Shown: positions 17,430-25,494 of the stretch, in pieces
Position numbering within the stretch: position 1 is the first letter of the stretch
Layout: every line of letters starts with the position of its first letter
NCBI GenBank assembly: GCA_046330255.1
Contig: JAXLTC010000001.1
Coordinates: forward strand, 1,612,001 to 1,676,000
Length of the DNA stretch: 64,000 bases
Direction: 5' to 3'
DNA from: JBBSBL01 sp046330255
GTDB lineage: Bacteria; Actinomycetota; Thermoleophilia; Solirubrobacterales; Solirubrobacteraceae
The notes under the pieces: generated by a model
The model's database searches: none
The model's input: only the letters and a program-made list of their open reading frames with translations
What the model was told of the DNA's origin: nothing
Program-made: the position numbers and the translations under genes

Positions 17430-18314
17430 ATGCGCTTCCTCAAGACGAGCGAGGCCGCGGCGATGCTCAACGTGAGCCCGAACACCCTGCGCACGTGGGA
17501 GCGCCGCTTCGGCTTCCCCAAGCCGCAGCGCTCGCCGGGGAGGCACCGTCTCTACACGCACGGCGAGATCGCCGGCCTGCGGGACGCGCTCCAGGAGGGG
17601 CTCTCGATCTCCTCCGCCGTGTCCCGCGCGCGCGAAGGCCTGACCGCCGACACGCACTCGCTGGTCGGCGCCCTGGCGAGCTTCGAGCCCGAGCGTGCCG
17701 ACGCCGCGATGGAAGCCGTGATCGCGCTGCGCAGTGTCGACCGGGCGATCGAGGAGGTGCTGCTGCCCTCGCTGGAGAAGACCGGGCGGCGTCACGGACT
17801 CGACTCGGCCGCGTGGGCGTTCGCCGCCGGCTGGGGGGCCGGCTGGCTGCGCCGCGCGCGGCGGCTGGCCTCGCCGCCCGCGCTGCCGGTCTCGGTCATC
17901 GTCGGGGACGCCTCGCGCGACGAGCTCGACGCCTCCGCGCCCGCGATCCGCGCGCTGGAGGTCCTCTGCCTTCGCGGTGGGATCGGCGTGCTCGGCCTGA
18001 GCGCGAGGGGCGCGGGAGGCATGAGCGAGGCGCTCGCGGACCGCAGGCCGAACCTGGTCGTGATCGCAGGCGACCACCTCGACGACGACACGGTCGCGCG
18101 CTGGGCCTACGCGGTGCGGCTCGCCGCCGGGCCACTGCCCGTGGCCACGTTCCGCCGCGGCTCCGTGCGCGCTCAGGTGCGCAGCACCGGCGCGACGGCG
18201 CTGGCCGTCTCGCCGACCGAGGCGCGCGCCGAGATCATGGATCTGCTGGGAGTCGCGCTACCCGGCCGGGAGCCGGCGATCGACCTCGAGGAGACGCGGG
18301 TTGCGGCGGGCTAG
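17430..18314 (+). CDS. MerR-type regulator with degenerate cobalamin-binding fold (paralogue 1)
   Basis: 294 aa. The N-terminal MerR HTH is FLKTSEAAAMLNVSPNTLRTWERRFGFPKPQRSPGRHRLY. A helical bundle follows (about 85-150), then a Rossmann-like B12-binding-type domain (about 155-270) with VSVIVGDASRDELDA and LNLVVIAGDHLDD-like strands. In CarH/LitR photoreceptors this domain binds adenosylcobalamin through His in a DxHxxG-type loop and an E-H pair in the bundle. Here the loop reads GDASRDELDA and the bundle has no matching His, so cobalamin binding is probably lost. A paralogue follows at 18896. Next gene 18 bp downstream. Confidence 0.85.
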   Translation: MRFLKTSEAAAMLNVSPNTLRTWERRFGFPKPQRSPGRHRLYTHGEIAGLRDALQEGLSISSAVSRAREGLTADTHSLVGALASFEPERADAAMEAVIALRSVDRAIEEVLLPSLEKTGRRHGLDSAAWAFAAGWGAGWLRRARRLASPPALPVSVIVGDASRDELDASAPAIRALEVLCLRGGIGVLGLSARGAGGMSEALADRRPNLVVIAGDHLDDDTVARWAYAVRLAAGPLPVATFRRGSVRAQVRSTGATALAVSPTEARAEIMDLLGVALPGREPAIDLEETRVAAG

Positions 18315-18332
18315 TCGGAGGCCGGAGCCGGA

Positions 18333-18833
18333 ATGAGCGCAGGGCCGGATCGCCGCGCGGCGCTGCGCCTCGTCCCGACGACCACCGAGGTCGAGCGGCC
18401 CGGCGTCTGGTTCTGCGGGCATTGCGGTGCGGCGCCCGCGGGCGGCACGCCGGCCCCGGTCTCGCGCGTCTGCGGCGACTGCGGCCTGGGCCTCCTGCTC
18501 GAGGCGCGCGACGACGTCGCCCCCGATCCCGGCGCGCCGTTCGTGATCGCGGACGCCTCCCTCTGCGTCTGCGCCGTGTCGCGCTCCGCGGAGGGGCTGC
18601 TGGGCGTCGGCGAGCAGGATGCGGTCGGGCGGCCGCTCACCGAGCTGGTCGCCCCGGCCGACGCCGAGCCCGAGGCGCAGCGCAACCTGGCGATGCTCGT
18701 CGCATGGAGCGCGCGGGGCGAGGACGAGCCGAGCCACACCGTGGTGCGTCCGATCAACGTCTTCGGCGTTCGCTTCAAGGTCCGGATCGGCGCGTGTGGG
18801 CCGCCGCGGGCAGCTTTGATAGTCCTCGAGTAG
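18333..18833 (+). CDS. Zinc-ribbon plus PAS-like domain protein
   Basis: 166 aa. The N-terminal part has two CxxC pairs, CGHCG (about residue 30) and CGDCG (about residue 50), forming a probable zinc ribbon. A PAS-like region follows: APFVIADASLCVCAVSRSAEGLLGV, then GRPLTELVAPADAE and a C-terminal strand FGVRFKVRIGACG. No enzymatic output domain is present. It sits between two MerR-type paralogues, 18 bp after the first, so it is likely a sensory partner or adaptor in one regulatory unit. Ligand unknown. ATG 18333 follows GGAG-containing sequence. Confidence 0.75.
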   Translation: MSAGPDRRAALRLVPTTTEVERPGVWFCGHCGAAPAGGTPAPVSRVCGDCGLGLLLEARDDVAPDPGAPFVIADASLCVCAVSRSAEGLLGVGEQDAVGRPLTELVAPADAEPEAQRNLAMLVAWSARGEDEPSHTVVRPINVFGVRFKVRIGACGPPRAALIVLE

Positions 18834-18850
18834 CTTTGTGCAGGAAAGCT
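18812..18850. promoter_or_regulatory. Repeated AGCTTT sites, candidate operator
   Basis: Direct repeats AGCTTTG at 18812-18818 and 18832-18838 are exactly 20 bp apart, and an inverted AAAGCT follows at 18845-18850, so the second and third form an inverted repeat with a 7-bp gap. They overlap the end of the PAS gene and lie 46-84 bp before the second MerR gene. Confidence 0.45.
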
Positions 18851-18895
18851 TGCGCGGGTTGTGGGCGCCCTCGCGCGTAGCGATAACCGTCGCGG

Positions 18896-19765
18896 ATGCC
18901 CGCAATCAGGACCAACGCGGCCGCTGGGATGCTCGGTGTCAGCGCGAGCACGCTGCGCTCCTGGGAACGTCGCTTCGGCTTCCCCGAGCCGGAGCGCACC
19001 GCGGGCGGGCATCGCCAGTACGACCTCGCCGAGGTGCAGGCTCTGCGCCAGGCGCTGGACGAGACGCGCAACATCTCCTCCGCGGTCGGCCTGGCCCGCG
19101 AGCGTGGCGAGGCGCCCGCGTCCGGGGAGCGCCTGCGGGCCGCCTGGGCGGCGTACGACGAGCCCGCCGCAGACCGCCTGCTCGAGGAGAGCCTGGCGCT
19201 GCGCTCCGTCGAGCGCACGATCACCGAGCTGCTGCTGCCGGCGGCGGCCGCGCTGGCCGGCGAGGACGGGGGCGCGCGGAGCGCAGAGTACGAGCTGGCA
19301 TGGCGCCACGCGACCGGCTGGATGGCCGCGATGCGCCGCCTGGCGCCGCCCGCCACGCGCGAGGCGGGCGTCCTCGTCCTCGAGGCGGCCGCGCACGGGG
19401 AGCAGGAGGCGCTGCGCACCCAGGCGCTGGAGCTCGCGCTCCGGCGCGCCGGCCTGAGGACCCTGCTGCTGAGCGACACGATCGCGCCCGACCGGCTCGC
19501 CCGCGCGGCCCGCGCGCTGCGGCCGTCGGCCCTGGTGCTCGCCGGACGCCGCGCGTCGCTCGACGCCGCGGGGCGGCTGGTCTTCGCGGTCCGGCGTGCC
19601 GGGTCCGAGGTCCGTGTCCTCGACTACGGCGGCGCGCTGCGCGCCGCCGGCGGGCACGGCACCGTGCGCCGGGTGGGGCCCGACCCGCTCACGGCCCGCG
19701 ACGAGATCGTCGCGCTGTTGCGCGAGCCGCCGGCGGCTCGCGCCCGGGCGCGCGGGGCGCGCTGA
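18896..19765 (+). CDS. MerR-type regulator with degenerate cobalamin-binding fold (paralogue 2)
   Basis: 289 aa, same architecture as the gene at 17430: HTH MPAIRTNAAAGMLGVSASTLRSWERRFGFPEPERTAGGHRQY, helical bundle, and a B12-fold domain with EAAAHGEQEALRTQALELALRRAG, where the usual D/E-x-H-x-x-G cobalt-binding loop reads HGEQEAL. So the cobalt-ligating His is displaced or absent. The two paralogues share the WERRFGFP recognition region, so they may bind related sites and possibly each other's operators. Weak -10-like GATAAC lies 8 nt before ATG 18896. A signal other than cobalamin is likely. Confidence 0.83.
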   Translation: MPAIRTNAAAGMLGVSASTLRSWERRFGFPEPERTAGGHRQYDLAEVQALRQALDETRNISSAVGLARERGEAPASGERLRAAWAAYDEPAADRLLEESLALRSVERTITELLLPAAAALAGEDGGARSAEYELAWRHATGWMAAMRRLAPPATREAGVLVLEAAAHGEQEALRTQALELALRRAGLRTLLLSDTIAPDRLARAARALRPSALVLAGRRASLDAAGRLVFAVRRAGSEVRVLDYGGALRAAGGHGTVRRVGPDPLTARDEIVALLREPPAARARARGAR

Positions 19766-19804
19766 GCGGCGACACCGGGCGCCCGGCCTAGAATCGGCGG
19801 CCGC

Positions 19805-22800
19805 ATGGCCGAGCCGCCGCATCGCCCCGTCGACCCCAGGCAGTCCTTCCCGGAGCTCGAGGCGCGGGTGCTCGAGCGCTGGCGCGAGCGCGACGTGTTC
19901 CGCGCGTCGGTGGGCAACCGGGAGGGCGCCGAGCCGTGGGTCTTCTACGAGGGGCCGCCGACGGCGAACGGGCCGCCGGGCATCCACCACGTGCTCGCGC
20001 GCGTCTTCAAGGACATCTTCCCGCGCTACCAGACGATGCGGGGCCGCCGCGTGGAGCGCAAGGGCGGCTGGGACTGCCACGGTCTGCCGGTCGAGTTGGC
20101 GGTCGAGGCCGAGCTGGGCATGACCAGCAAGGAGGACATCGAGCGCTACGGCATCGCTGAGTTCAACGCGCGCTGCCGCGAGTCGGTGTTCGCCTACGTC
20201 GAGGAGTGGAACCGGCTGACCGAGCGGATCGGCTTCTGGCTGGACCTCGACGACGCCTACCGCACGCTCGACCCCGCCTACATCGAGTCGGTCTGGTGGG
20301 CGCTGAAGGCGATCTGGGAGCGGGGCCTGCTCTACGAGGGCCATCGGGTCGTCCCCTACTGCCCACGCTGCGGCACCTCGCTCTCCTCGCACGAGCTCGG
20401 CCAGCCGGGCGCCTACCGCGACGTGGTCGACCCGTCCGTCTACGTCCGCTTTCCGGTGCGCGCGGACCACGGGCACCTGCGAGCCGGCGACGACCTGCTC
20501 GTGTGGACCACCACGCCGTGGACCCTGGTCTCCAACGCGGCGGTCGCCGTCGATCCGGACCTGACCTACGTCCGCGCGCGCGACGGCGGGGGTGGCGCCC
20601 CGCTCGTGCTCGCAGAGGCACTGGTCGAGAGCGTCCTGGGGGAGGACGCCCGGATCCTCTCCGGCTTCGCCGGGCGCGAGCTGGTCGGAGCGTCCTACGA
20701 GCCGCCGTTCCCGTTCATCCCGGCGCAGGCCTACGGGCCGAAGGGCCACACCGTGCTGCCCGCCGACTTCGTGACCGCCGAGGACGGCACGGGCCTGGTC
20801 CACACCGCGATCGCGTTCGGCGAGGACGACTTCCGCCTCGGGTCCGAGCAGGGCCTCGAGGTCGTGAACCCGGTGCGGCTCGACGGCACCTACGACGAGC
20901 GGATCGGCCCGTACGCCGGGCGCCCCGTGAAGGACGCCGACCCCGACCTCGTGGAGGACCTGCGCGCGCGCGGGCGGCTGTACCGCGCCGAGGACTACAC
21001 GCACGCCTACCCGCACTGCTGGCGCTGCGGAACGCCGCTGCTCTACTACGCCAAGCCGTCGTGGTACATCGCGACCTCACGGGTGCGCGACCGCCTGCTC
21101 GCGTCCAACGAGGAGGTCGGCTGGCACCCGGAGCACGTCAAGCACGGGCGCTTCGGCCGCTGGCTGCAGAACAACGTCGACTGGGCGCTCTCGCGCGAGC
21201 GCTACTGGGGCACGCCGCTGCCGGTCTGGCGCTGCCCGCAGGGGCACGTGCGCTGCATCGGCTCTTTCGCCGAGCTGGAGGAGCTCTCGGGCGTGCGGCT
21301 GGAGGACCCCCACCGGCCGTTCGTCGACGAGGTCGGCTTCCCGTGCCCCGAGTGCGCGGAGCGGATGGAGCGCGTGCCGGAGGTGATCGACGTGTGGTTC
21401 GACTCGGGCGCGATGCCGTTCGCCCAGCACCACGCGCCGATCGAGAACGAGGAGCGCTTCGAGGCTCGCTTCCCGGCCGACTTCATCTGCGAGGCGCTCG
21501 ACCAGACGCGCGGCTGGTTCTACTCGCTGCTGGCCGTCTCGACGCTGCTCTTCGACCGCTCGTCCTACCGCAACGTCGTCTGCCTGGGACTGATCCTCGA
21601 CCCCGAGGGCCAGAAGATGTCCAAGTCGCGCGGCAACGTGATCGACCCGTGGGAGGTGCTCGACCGCTACGGCGCCGACGCGGTGCGCTGGTACTTCTTC
21701 ACCAGCAAGGCCCCATGGGACGGCTACCGCTTCTCGTTCGAGGCGATCGAGGAGGCGGTGCGTCAGTTCCTGCTGCAGCTCTGGAACACCTACGGCTTCT
21801 ACGTGCTCTACGCGAACGCGGGCGGGGTGGTCGCGCCGCCCGGGTCGCCCGAGCCCGCGACCGACCTCGATCGCTGGGCGCTCTCGCGCCTGCACGCGAC
21901 CACCGTCGCGGTGCGCGAGGGCCTCGACGCCTACGACGCGACCGCCGCCGGCCGGGCGATCGCCGGCTACGTCGACGACCTCTCCAACTGGTACGTGCGC
22001 CGCTCGCGCGCCCGCTTCTGGGCGGGCGAGGAGGACGCGTTCGCGGTGCTGCGCCACTGCCTGGTCGAGACCGCCAAGCTGCTCGCGCCGTTCACTCCCT
22101 TCGTCGCCGACGAGATCCACGACAACCTCGCGGGAAGCGAGGCGCCCTCGGTTCACCTGCGCGACTTCCCCGAGCCGGGGGAGCGCGATCCGGAGTTGGA
22201 GGAGGCGATGGCGGTCGCGCGCGAGACCGTGCGCCTGGGCCTCGCCGCGCGGATGGCCGCGAAGGTCAAGGTTCGCCAGCCGCTGGCGGCCGCCGTGGTG
22301 GTGGCGACGGGCGCCGAGCGCGCGGCGATCGAGCGCCTCGGCGATGTCGTGCGCGAGGAGCTCAACGTCCGCGAGCTGCGCTTCGTGTCGGCAGCCGACG
22401 AGCTCGGCCGCCTCGAGGTCAAGCCCAACTATCGCGCGCTGGGCCCGCGCTTCGGCCGCGAGATGCCGCTCGTCGCCGCGGCGGTCGCCGCGCTCGATCC
22501 GGCGGAGGTCGCGCAGGCGCTGCGCGAGGGCCGGCCTGTCGGCATCTCGATCGGCGGGCGCGACCATGGCCTCGGCGCCGAGGACCTGCTCACGGCGATG
22601 CAGCCGCTGGAGGGCTACCAGCTCGAGCGGGAGGGCTCGCACGCCGTCGCGCTCGAGCTCGCGCTCGACGACGACCTGCGCCGCGAGGGCCTCGCGCGCG
22701 AGGTCGTCCATGCCGTGCAGGCCGCGCGCAAGGACGCCGGGCTCGCGGTCGAGGACCGGATCGCGCTGACGCTGGGCGGCGACCCGGAGCTGCTCGACGC

Positions 22801-22945
22801 CGCCCGCGCCCACGAGGACTACGTCGGCGGCGAGACGCTCGCCACCGCGATCGCCTACCGCGACGGGGACGGCGCCGCGCCGGGGGAGCCGGCGACCGTC
22901 GACGGCCGCGCGCTGTCGATCGAGATCGCGCGCGCGGCCGGTTGA
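19805..22945 (+). CDS. ileS: Isoleucine-tRNA ligase
   Basis: 1046 aa, class I aminoacyl-tRNA synthetase charging tRNA-Ile. The HIGH motif appears as PTANGPPGIHHVLARV, a form typical of the eukaryote-like IleRS branch. The CP1 editing region contains LLVWTTTPWTL; zinc-binding Cys are in YCPRCGTS and CPECAERM; KMSKSRGN is the second signature. A C-terminal anticodon-binding and extension region follows. Members of the eukaryote-like branch are often less sensitive to mupirocin, an inference only here. TAGAAT at 19787-19792 lies 12 nt before the ATG, giving at most a very short leader. Confidence 0.96.
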   Translation: MAEPPHRPVDPRQSFPELEARVLERWRERDVFRASVGNREGAEPWVFYEGPPTANGPPGIHHVLARVFKDIFPRYQTMRGRRVERKGGWDCHGLPVELAVEAELGMTSKEDIERYGIAEFNARCRESVFAYVEEWNRLTERIGFWLDLDDAYRTLDPAYIESVWWALKAIWERGLLYEGHRVVPYCPRCGTSLSSHELGQPGAYRDVVDPSVYVRFPVRADHGHLRAGDDLLVWTTTPWTLVSNAAVAVDPDLTYVRARDGGGGAPLVLAEALVESVLGEDARILSGFAGRELVGASYEPPFPFIPAQAYGPKGHTVLPADFVTAEDGTGLVHTAIAFGEDDFRLGSEQGLEVVNPVRLDGTYDERIGPYAGRPVKDADPDLVEDLRARGRLYRAEDYTHAYPHCWRCGTPLLYYAKPSWYIATSRVRDRLLASNEEVGWHPEHVKHGRFGRWLQNNVDWALSRERYWGTPLPVWRCPQGHVRCIGSFAELEELSGVRLEDPHRPFVDEVGFPCPECAERMERVPEVIDVWFDSGAMPFAQHHAPIENEERFEARFPADFICEALDQTRGWFYSLLAVSTLLFDRSSYRNVVCLGLILDPEGQKMSKSRGNVIDPWEVLDRYGADAVRWYFFTSKAPWDGYRFSFEAIEEAVRQFLLQLWNTYGFYVLYANAGGVVAPPGSPEPATDLDRWALSRLHATTVAVREGLDAYDATAAGRAIAGYVDDLSNWYVRRSRARFWAGEEDAFAVLRHCLVETAKLLAPFTPFVADEIHDNLAGSEAPSVHLRDFPEPGERDPELEEAMAVARETVRLGLAARMAAKVKVRQPLAAAVVVATGAERAAIERLGDVVREELNVRELRFVSAADELGRLEVKPNYRALGPRFGREMPLVAAAVAALDPAEVAQALREGRPVGISIGGRDHGLGAEDLLTAMQPLEGYQLEREGSHAVALELALDDDLRREGLAREVVHAVQAARKDAGLAVEDRIALTLGGDPELLDAARAHEDYVGGETLATAIAYRDGDGAAPGEPATVDGRALSIEIARAAG

Positions 22946-22954
22946 GCGGCGGCC

Positions 22955-23281
22955 CTACGCCAGCGCCGGCTCGAGCTCGGCCTCGAGCCGCTTCTTCGGG
23001 TAGGCGCCGATGACCTTCTTGGCCACCGAGCCGTTGCGGAAGAGGATCAGCGTCGGGATCGAGAGCACCTCGAAGGCGGCCGCCGTCTGCTGGTTCTCGT
23101 CGACGTTCAGCTTGACGATCTTCAGCTCGGAGCCCTTCTCCTGGGCGATCTCCTCGAGCACGGGAGCGACCATCCGGCACGGGCCGCACCACGGCGCCCA
23201 GAAGTCGACGAGGACCGGGGTCTCGGACTCGACGACCTCGGACTGGAAGTTGGCGTCGGTGACTTCGGTGATGTCGGCCAT
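22955..23281 (-). CDS. trxA: Thioredoxin
   Basis: 108 aa, typical length. The redox site WAPWCGPCRMVAP, the cis-Pro loop SIPTLILFRNG and the conserved buried Asp in VLVDFWAPW are all present. It reduces protein disulfides in the cytoplasm. ATG 23281 is chosen because the longer frame has no thioredoxin similarity. Promoter: reverse-strand TATACT (23320-23325), followed by a leader of about 32 nt containing AGGAG (23294-23298). This leadered gene contrasts with the leaderless neighbours. Confidence 0.95.
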   Translation of the reverse strand: MADITEVTDANFQSEVVESETPVLVDFWAPWCGPCRMVAPVLEEIAQEKGSELKIVKLNVDENQQTAAAFEVLSIPTLILFRNGSVAKKVIGAYPKKRLEAELEPALA

Positions 23282-23319
23282 GTCGATCGTGGCTCCTGTC
23301 GGGGCGGCTTGCTTCAGAA

Positions 23320-23325
23320 AGTATA
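23320..23325 (-). promoter_or_regulatory. -10 box TATACT of trxA
   Basis: Near-consensus -10 on the reverse strand, about 39 nt before the trxA ATG, with a ribosome site in between. Confidence 0.55.
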
Positions 23326-23358
23326 GCAACGGCCCTCGGACGGCCGCCGCGCGCCATC

Positions 23359-24063
23359 CTACGCGTGGCCGGCGACGAGCGAGAGCCAATGCGGGGTGAG
23401 GTAGACCTCGACGATCGAGGCCAGCACCAGCACCGGCACCGCGATCGCGACCGTCACGAAGGTGGCCGCGAGCAGCGAGCTCCACTCCCCGCGGCGGCTC
23501 GCGATCAGCCACGCGGCGAGCGGGAGGAACAGGGCCATCAGCTCGGGGATCGCATGCGGGGCGAGTCCGACGAGCAGCCGCGCGGGGGACACCCCGAGTT
23601 GATGGCTGAACGTGGAGGCGTCGCTGCCGAGGATGAAGGCCTGCGTCGAGAGCGAGAACAGCGTCGCCGCGCCGACGAACGCGATCGCGAGCGGTCCCGC
23701 CCGGTCGTGGATCCAGCGCCAGGTGCCGCTGTAGCGCTGGGCCTCCAGCGGCAGCGAGCTGCCGGCGATGAAACCGGCGACGCACGCCATCGCGTGCAGG
23801 GCGAGCACCAAGGAGTTGAACTTCAGGAGCTCGAGCACGTCCTCCGCGCGCGGCGCCGAGGTGTACCCCGCGAAGGAGTACGGGGTCGAGTCGGGCCGCG
23901 ACAGCGACGCGACCGCCCACGTGGCGCAGAGCAGCAGCAGCGCGACGGCCAGCGCTCCCAGCGCCCAGGCGCCGATCGTCGGCCACGGGCGGTCGTTCCA
24001 GTCACGAAGCGTCGCGCGGGTGTCGCGGAACCCGCGGACGAGAACGAGATCGCCGGCGTCCAT
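23359..24063 (-). CDS. SpoIIM/DUF95-family integral membrane protein
   Basis: About 234 aa with five to six hydrophobic segments. SpoIIM-like features: N-terminal RGFRDTRATLRDWNDRPW, a long extracytoplasmic-type loop, then FNSLVLALHAMACVAGFIAG and GLAPHAIPELMALFLPLAAW, the last being a family hallmark (H-x-x-x-E-L). Spore formers use SpoIIM in septal peptidoglycan remodelling; in non-sporulating actinobacteria its role is unknown. The start could also be ATG 24078 or GTG 24084. Confidence 0.8.
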   Translation of the reverse strand: MDAGDLVLVRGFRDTRATLRDWNDRPWPTIGAWALGALAVALLLLCATWAVASLSRPDSTPYSFAGYTSAPRAEDVLELLKFNSLVLALHAMACVAGFIAGSSLPLEAQRYSGTWRWIHDRAGPLAIAFVGAATLFSLSTQAFILGSDASTFSHQLGVSPARLLVGLAPHAIPELMALFLPLAAWLIASRRGEWSSLLAATFVTVAIAVPVLVLASIVEVYLTPHWLSLVAGHA

Positions 24064-24143
24064 CGCTCGGGATGGCATCGGCACGCCGCCGGACGGTCCT
24101 TAGGGCGGTCGCCCGGCGCGCGGCGCGCGGCTACGCTGCGGCG

Positions 24144-25478
24144 ATGGGCGATCCGCCGCTCACCCGCTACGCCGAGGTCGACGGCGTCAGCCTCGCCTAC
24201 CAGGTGTTCGGCGAGGGGGAACTCGACCTCGTCTTCGTCCCCGGCGGCATCTCGCACGTGGACCTCGCGTGGCAGGACCGGCGCTACGCGCGCTTCATGC
24301 GACGGCTGGGCGCCTTCGCTCGCGTCACCGTCTTCGACAAGCGGGGGATGGGCGCCTCGGACCCGGTGACGACCCCGCCCACGCTGGAGGACCGCGCGGC
24401 GGACCTCGAGGCGGTCATGGACGCGGCGGGCATCGAGCGGGCGGCGATCTTCGGCCTCTCGGAGGGAGCCTCCGCCGCCGTCCGGTTCGCCGCCACCGCC
24501 CCGCCCCGCACGCGCGCGCTCGTGCTGTTCGGCGCCTTTCCCGGCGGGCGCGGCACCGGTGCCGGGGACCCCGACTACCCGGTCGAGGCGATGAGCGGGA
24601 TGTGGGACGACCTCGTCCCGGCCTGGCGGGAGCAGTTCGGCCAGGGCGTCACGATCAGCCTGTTCGCGCCGAGCCTCGCCGGCAACGAGCGCGCCGTCGC
24701 CGCGATGGCCGCCGTCGAGCGGGCCGCGACCACGCCCTCGATGTGGCGGGCGATGCTCGACAGCCTCCACGGGCTGGACCTGCGCCCCTTCCTCACCGAG
24801 GTCGAGGCGCCCACGCTGGTGCTGCACCGGCGCGACGAGACGATCCCGGTAGAGGGGGCACGCTACCTCGCCGCGCACATCGCCGGCGCCCGGCTCGTGG
24901 AAATGGCGGGCGTCGATCACCTTCCGTGGCTCGGGGACGCCGATGCGGTCCTCGACGCCGTGCAGGAGTTCCTCACCGACCGCCGGCCGGTCCGGCACGA
25001 GCGGCGTGTCTGCACGGTCCTCTTCACCGACATCGCGGGCTCGACGGAACGAGCGGCCGACGTCGGCGACAGGCGCTGGCGCGCGCTGCTCGACGACCAC
25101 CACGACGCGGTGCGCGCGCAGGTCGAGCGCTTCGACGGGCGGCTCGTGAAGACCCTCGGCGACGGAGCGCTCGCCCTCTTCGACGAGCCGGCGCCCGCCG
25201 TGGAGTGCGCCACGGAGGCGGCGCGCGACGCGGAGCTACTGGGCCTCGAGATCCGCGCGGGACTGCACGCCGGGGAGTGCGAGCTCATCGACGACGACGT
25301 CGGCGGGATCGCCGTGCACGTCGCGGCGCGGGTCGCCGCGCTGGCGAAGCCCGGCGAGGTTCTCGTGTCGAGCACCGTGAAGGACCTGGTCGCCGGCTCC
25401 GAGCTCGACTTCGCCGATCGCGGCCTGCACGAGCTCAAGGGCGTTCCCGCGGAGTGGCGGCTCTATCGCCCCGTTTGA
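24144..25478 (+). CDS. Alpha/beta hydrolase-class III nucleotide cyclase fusion
   Basis: 444 aa. Residues 1-280 are an alpha/beta hydrolase with a possible triad Ser106 (GLSEG), Asp231 and His259. Residues 288-444 are a class III cyclase domain: metal Asp296 in FTDIAGS, Lys336 and metal Asp340 in VKTLGDG, and the transition-state segment GIAVHVAARV, where the usual Asn is His392 while Arg396 is kept. The architecture matches the mycobacterial Rv1900c type. It may couple a small-molecule ester signal to cyclic nucleotide synthesis (inference); the His change could lower or alter cyclase activity. TACGCT (24132-24137) lies 6 nt before ATG 24144. Confidence 0.88.
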   Translation: MGDPPLTRYAEVDGVSLAYQVFGEGELDLVFVPGGISHVDLAWQDRRYARFMRRLGAFARVTVFDKRGMGASDPVTTPPTLEDRAADLEAVMDAAGIERAAIFGLSEGASAAVRFAATAPPRTRALVLFGAFPGGRGTGAGDPDYPVEAMSGMWDDLVPAWREQFGQGVTISLFAPSLAGNERAVAAMAAVERAATTPSMWRAMLDSLHGLDLRPFLTEVEAPTLVLHRRDETIPVEGARYLAAHIAGARLVEMAGVDHLPWLGDADAVLDAVQEFLTDRRPVRHERRVCTVLFTDIAGSTERAADVGDRRWRALLDDHHDAVRAQVERFDGRLVKTLGDGALALFDEPAPAVECATEAARDAELLGLEIRAGLHAGECELIDDDVGGIAVHVAARVAALAKPGEVLVSSTVKDLVAGSELDFADRGLHELKGVPAEWRLYRPV

Positions 25479-25494
25479 CTCCTACCCTCGATAC

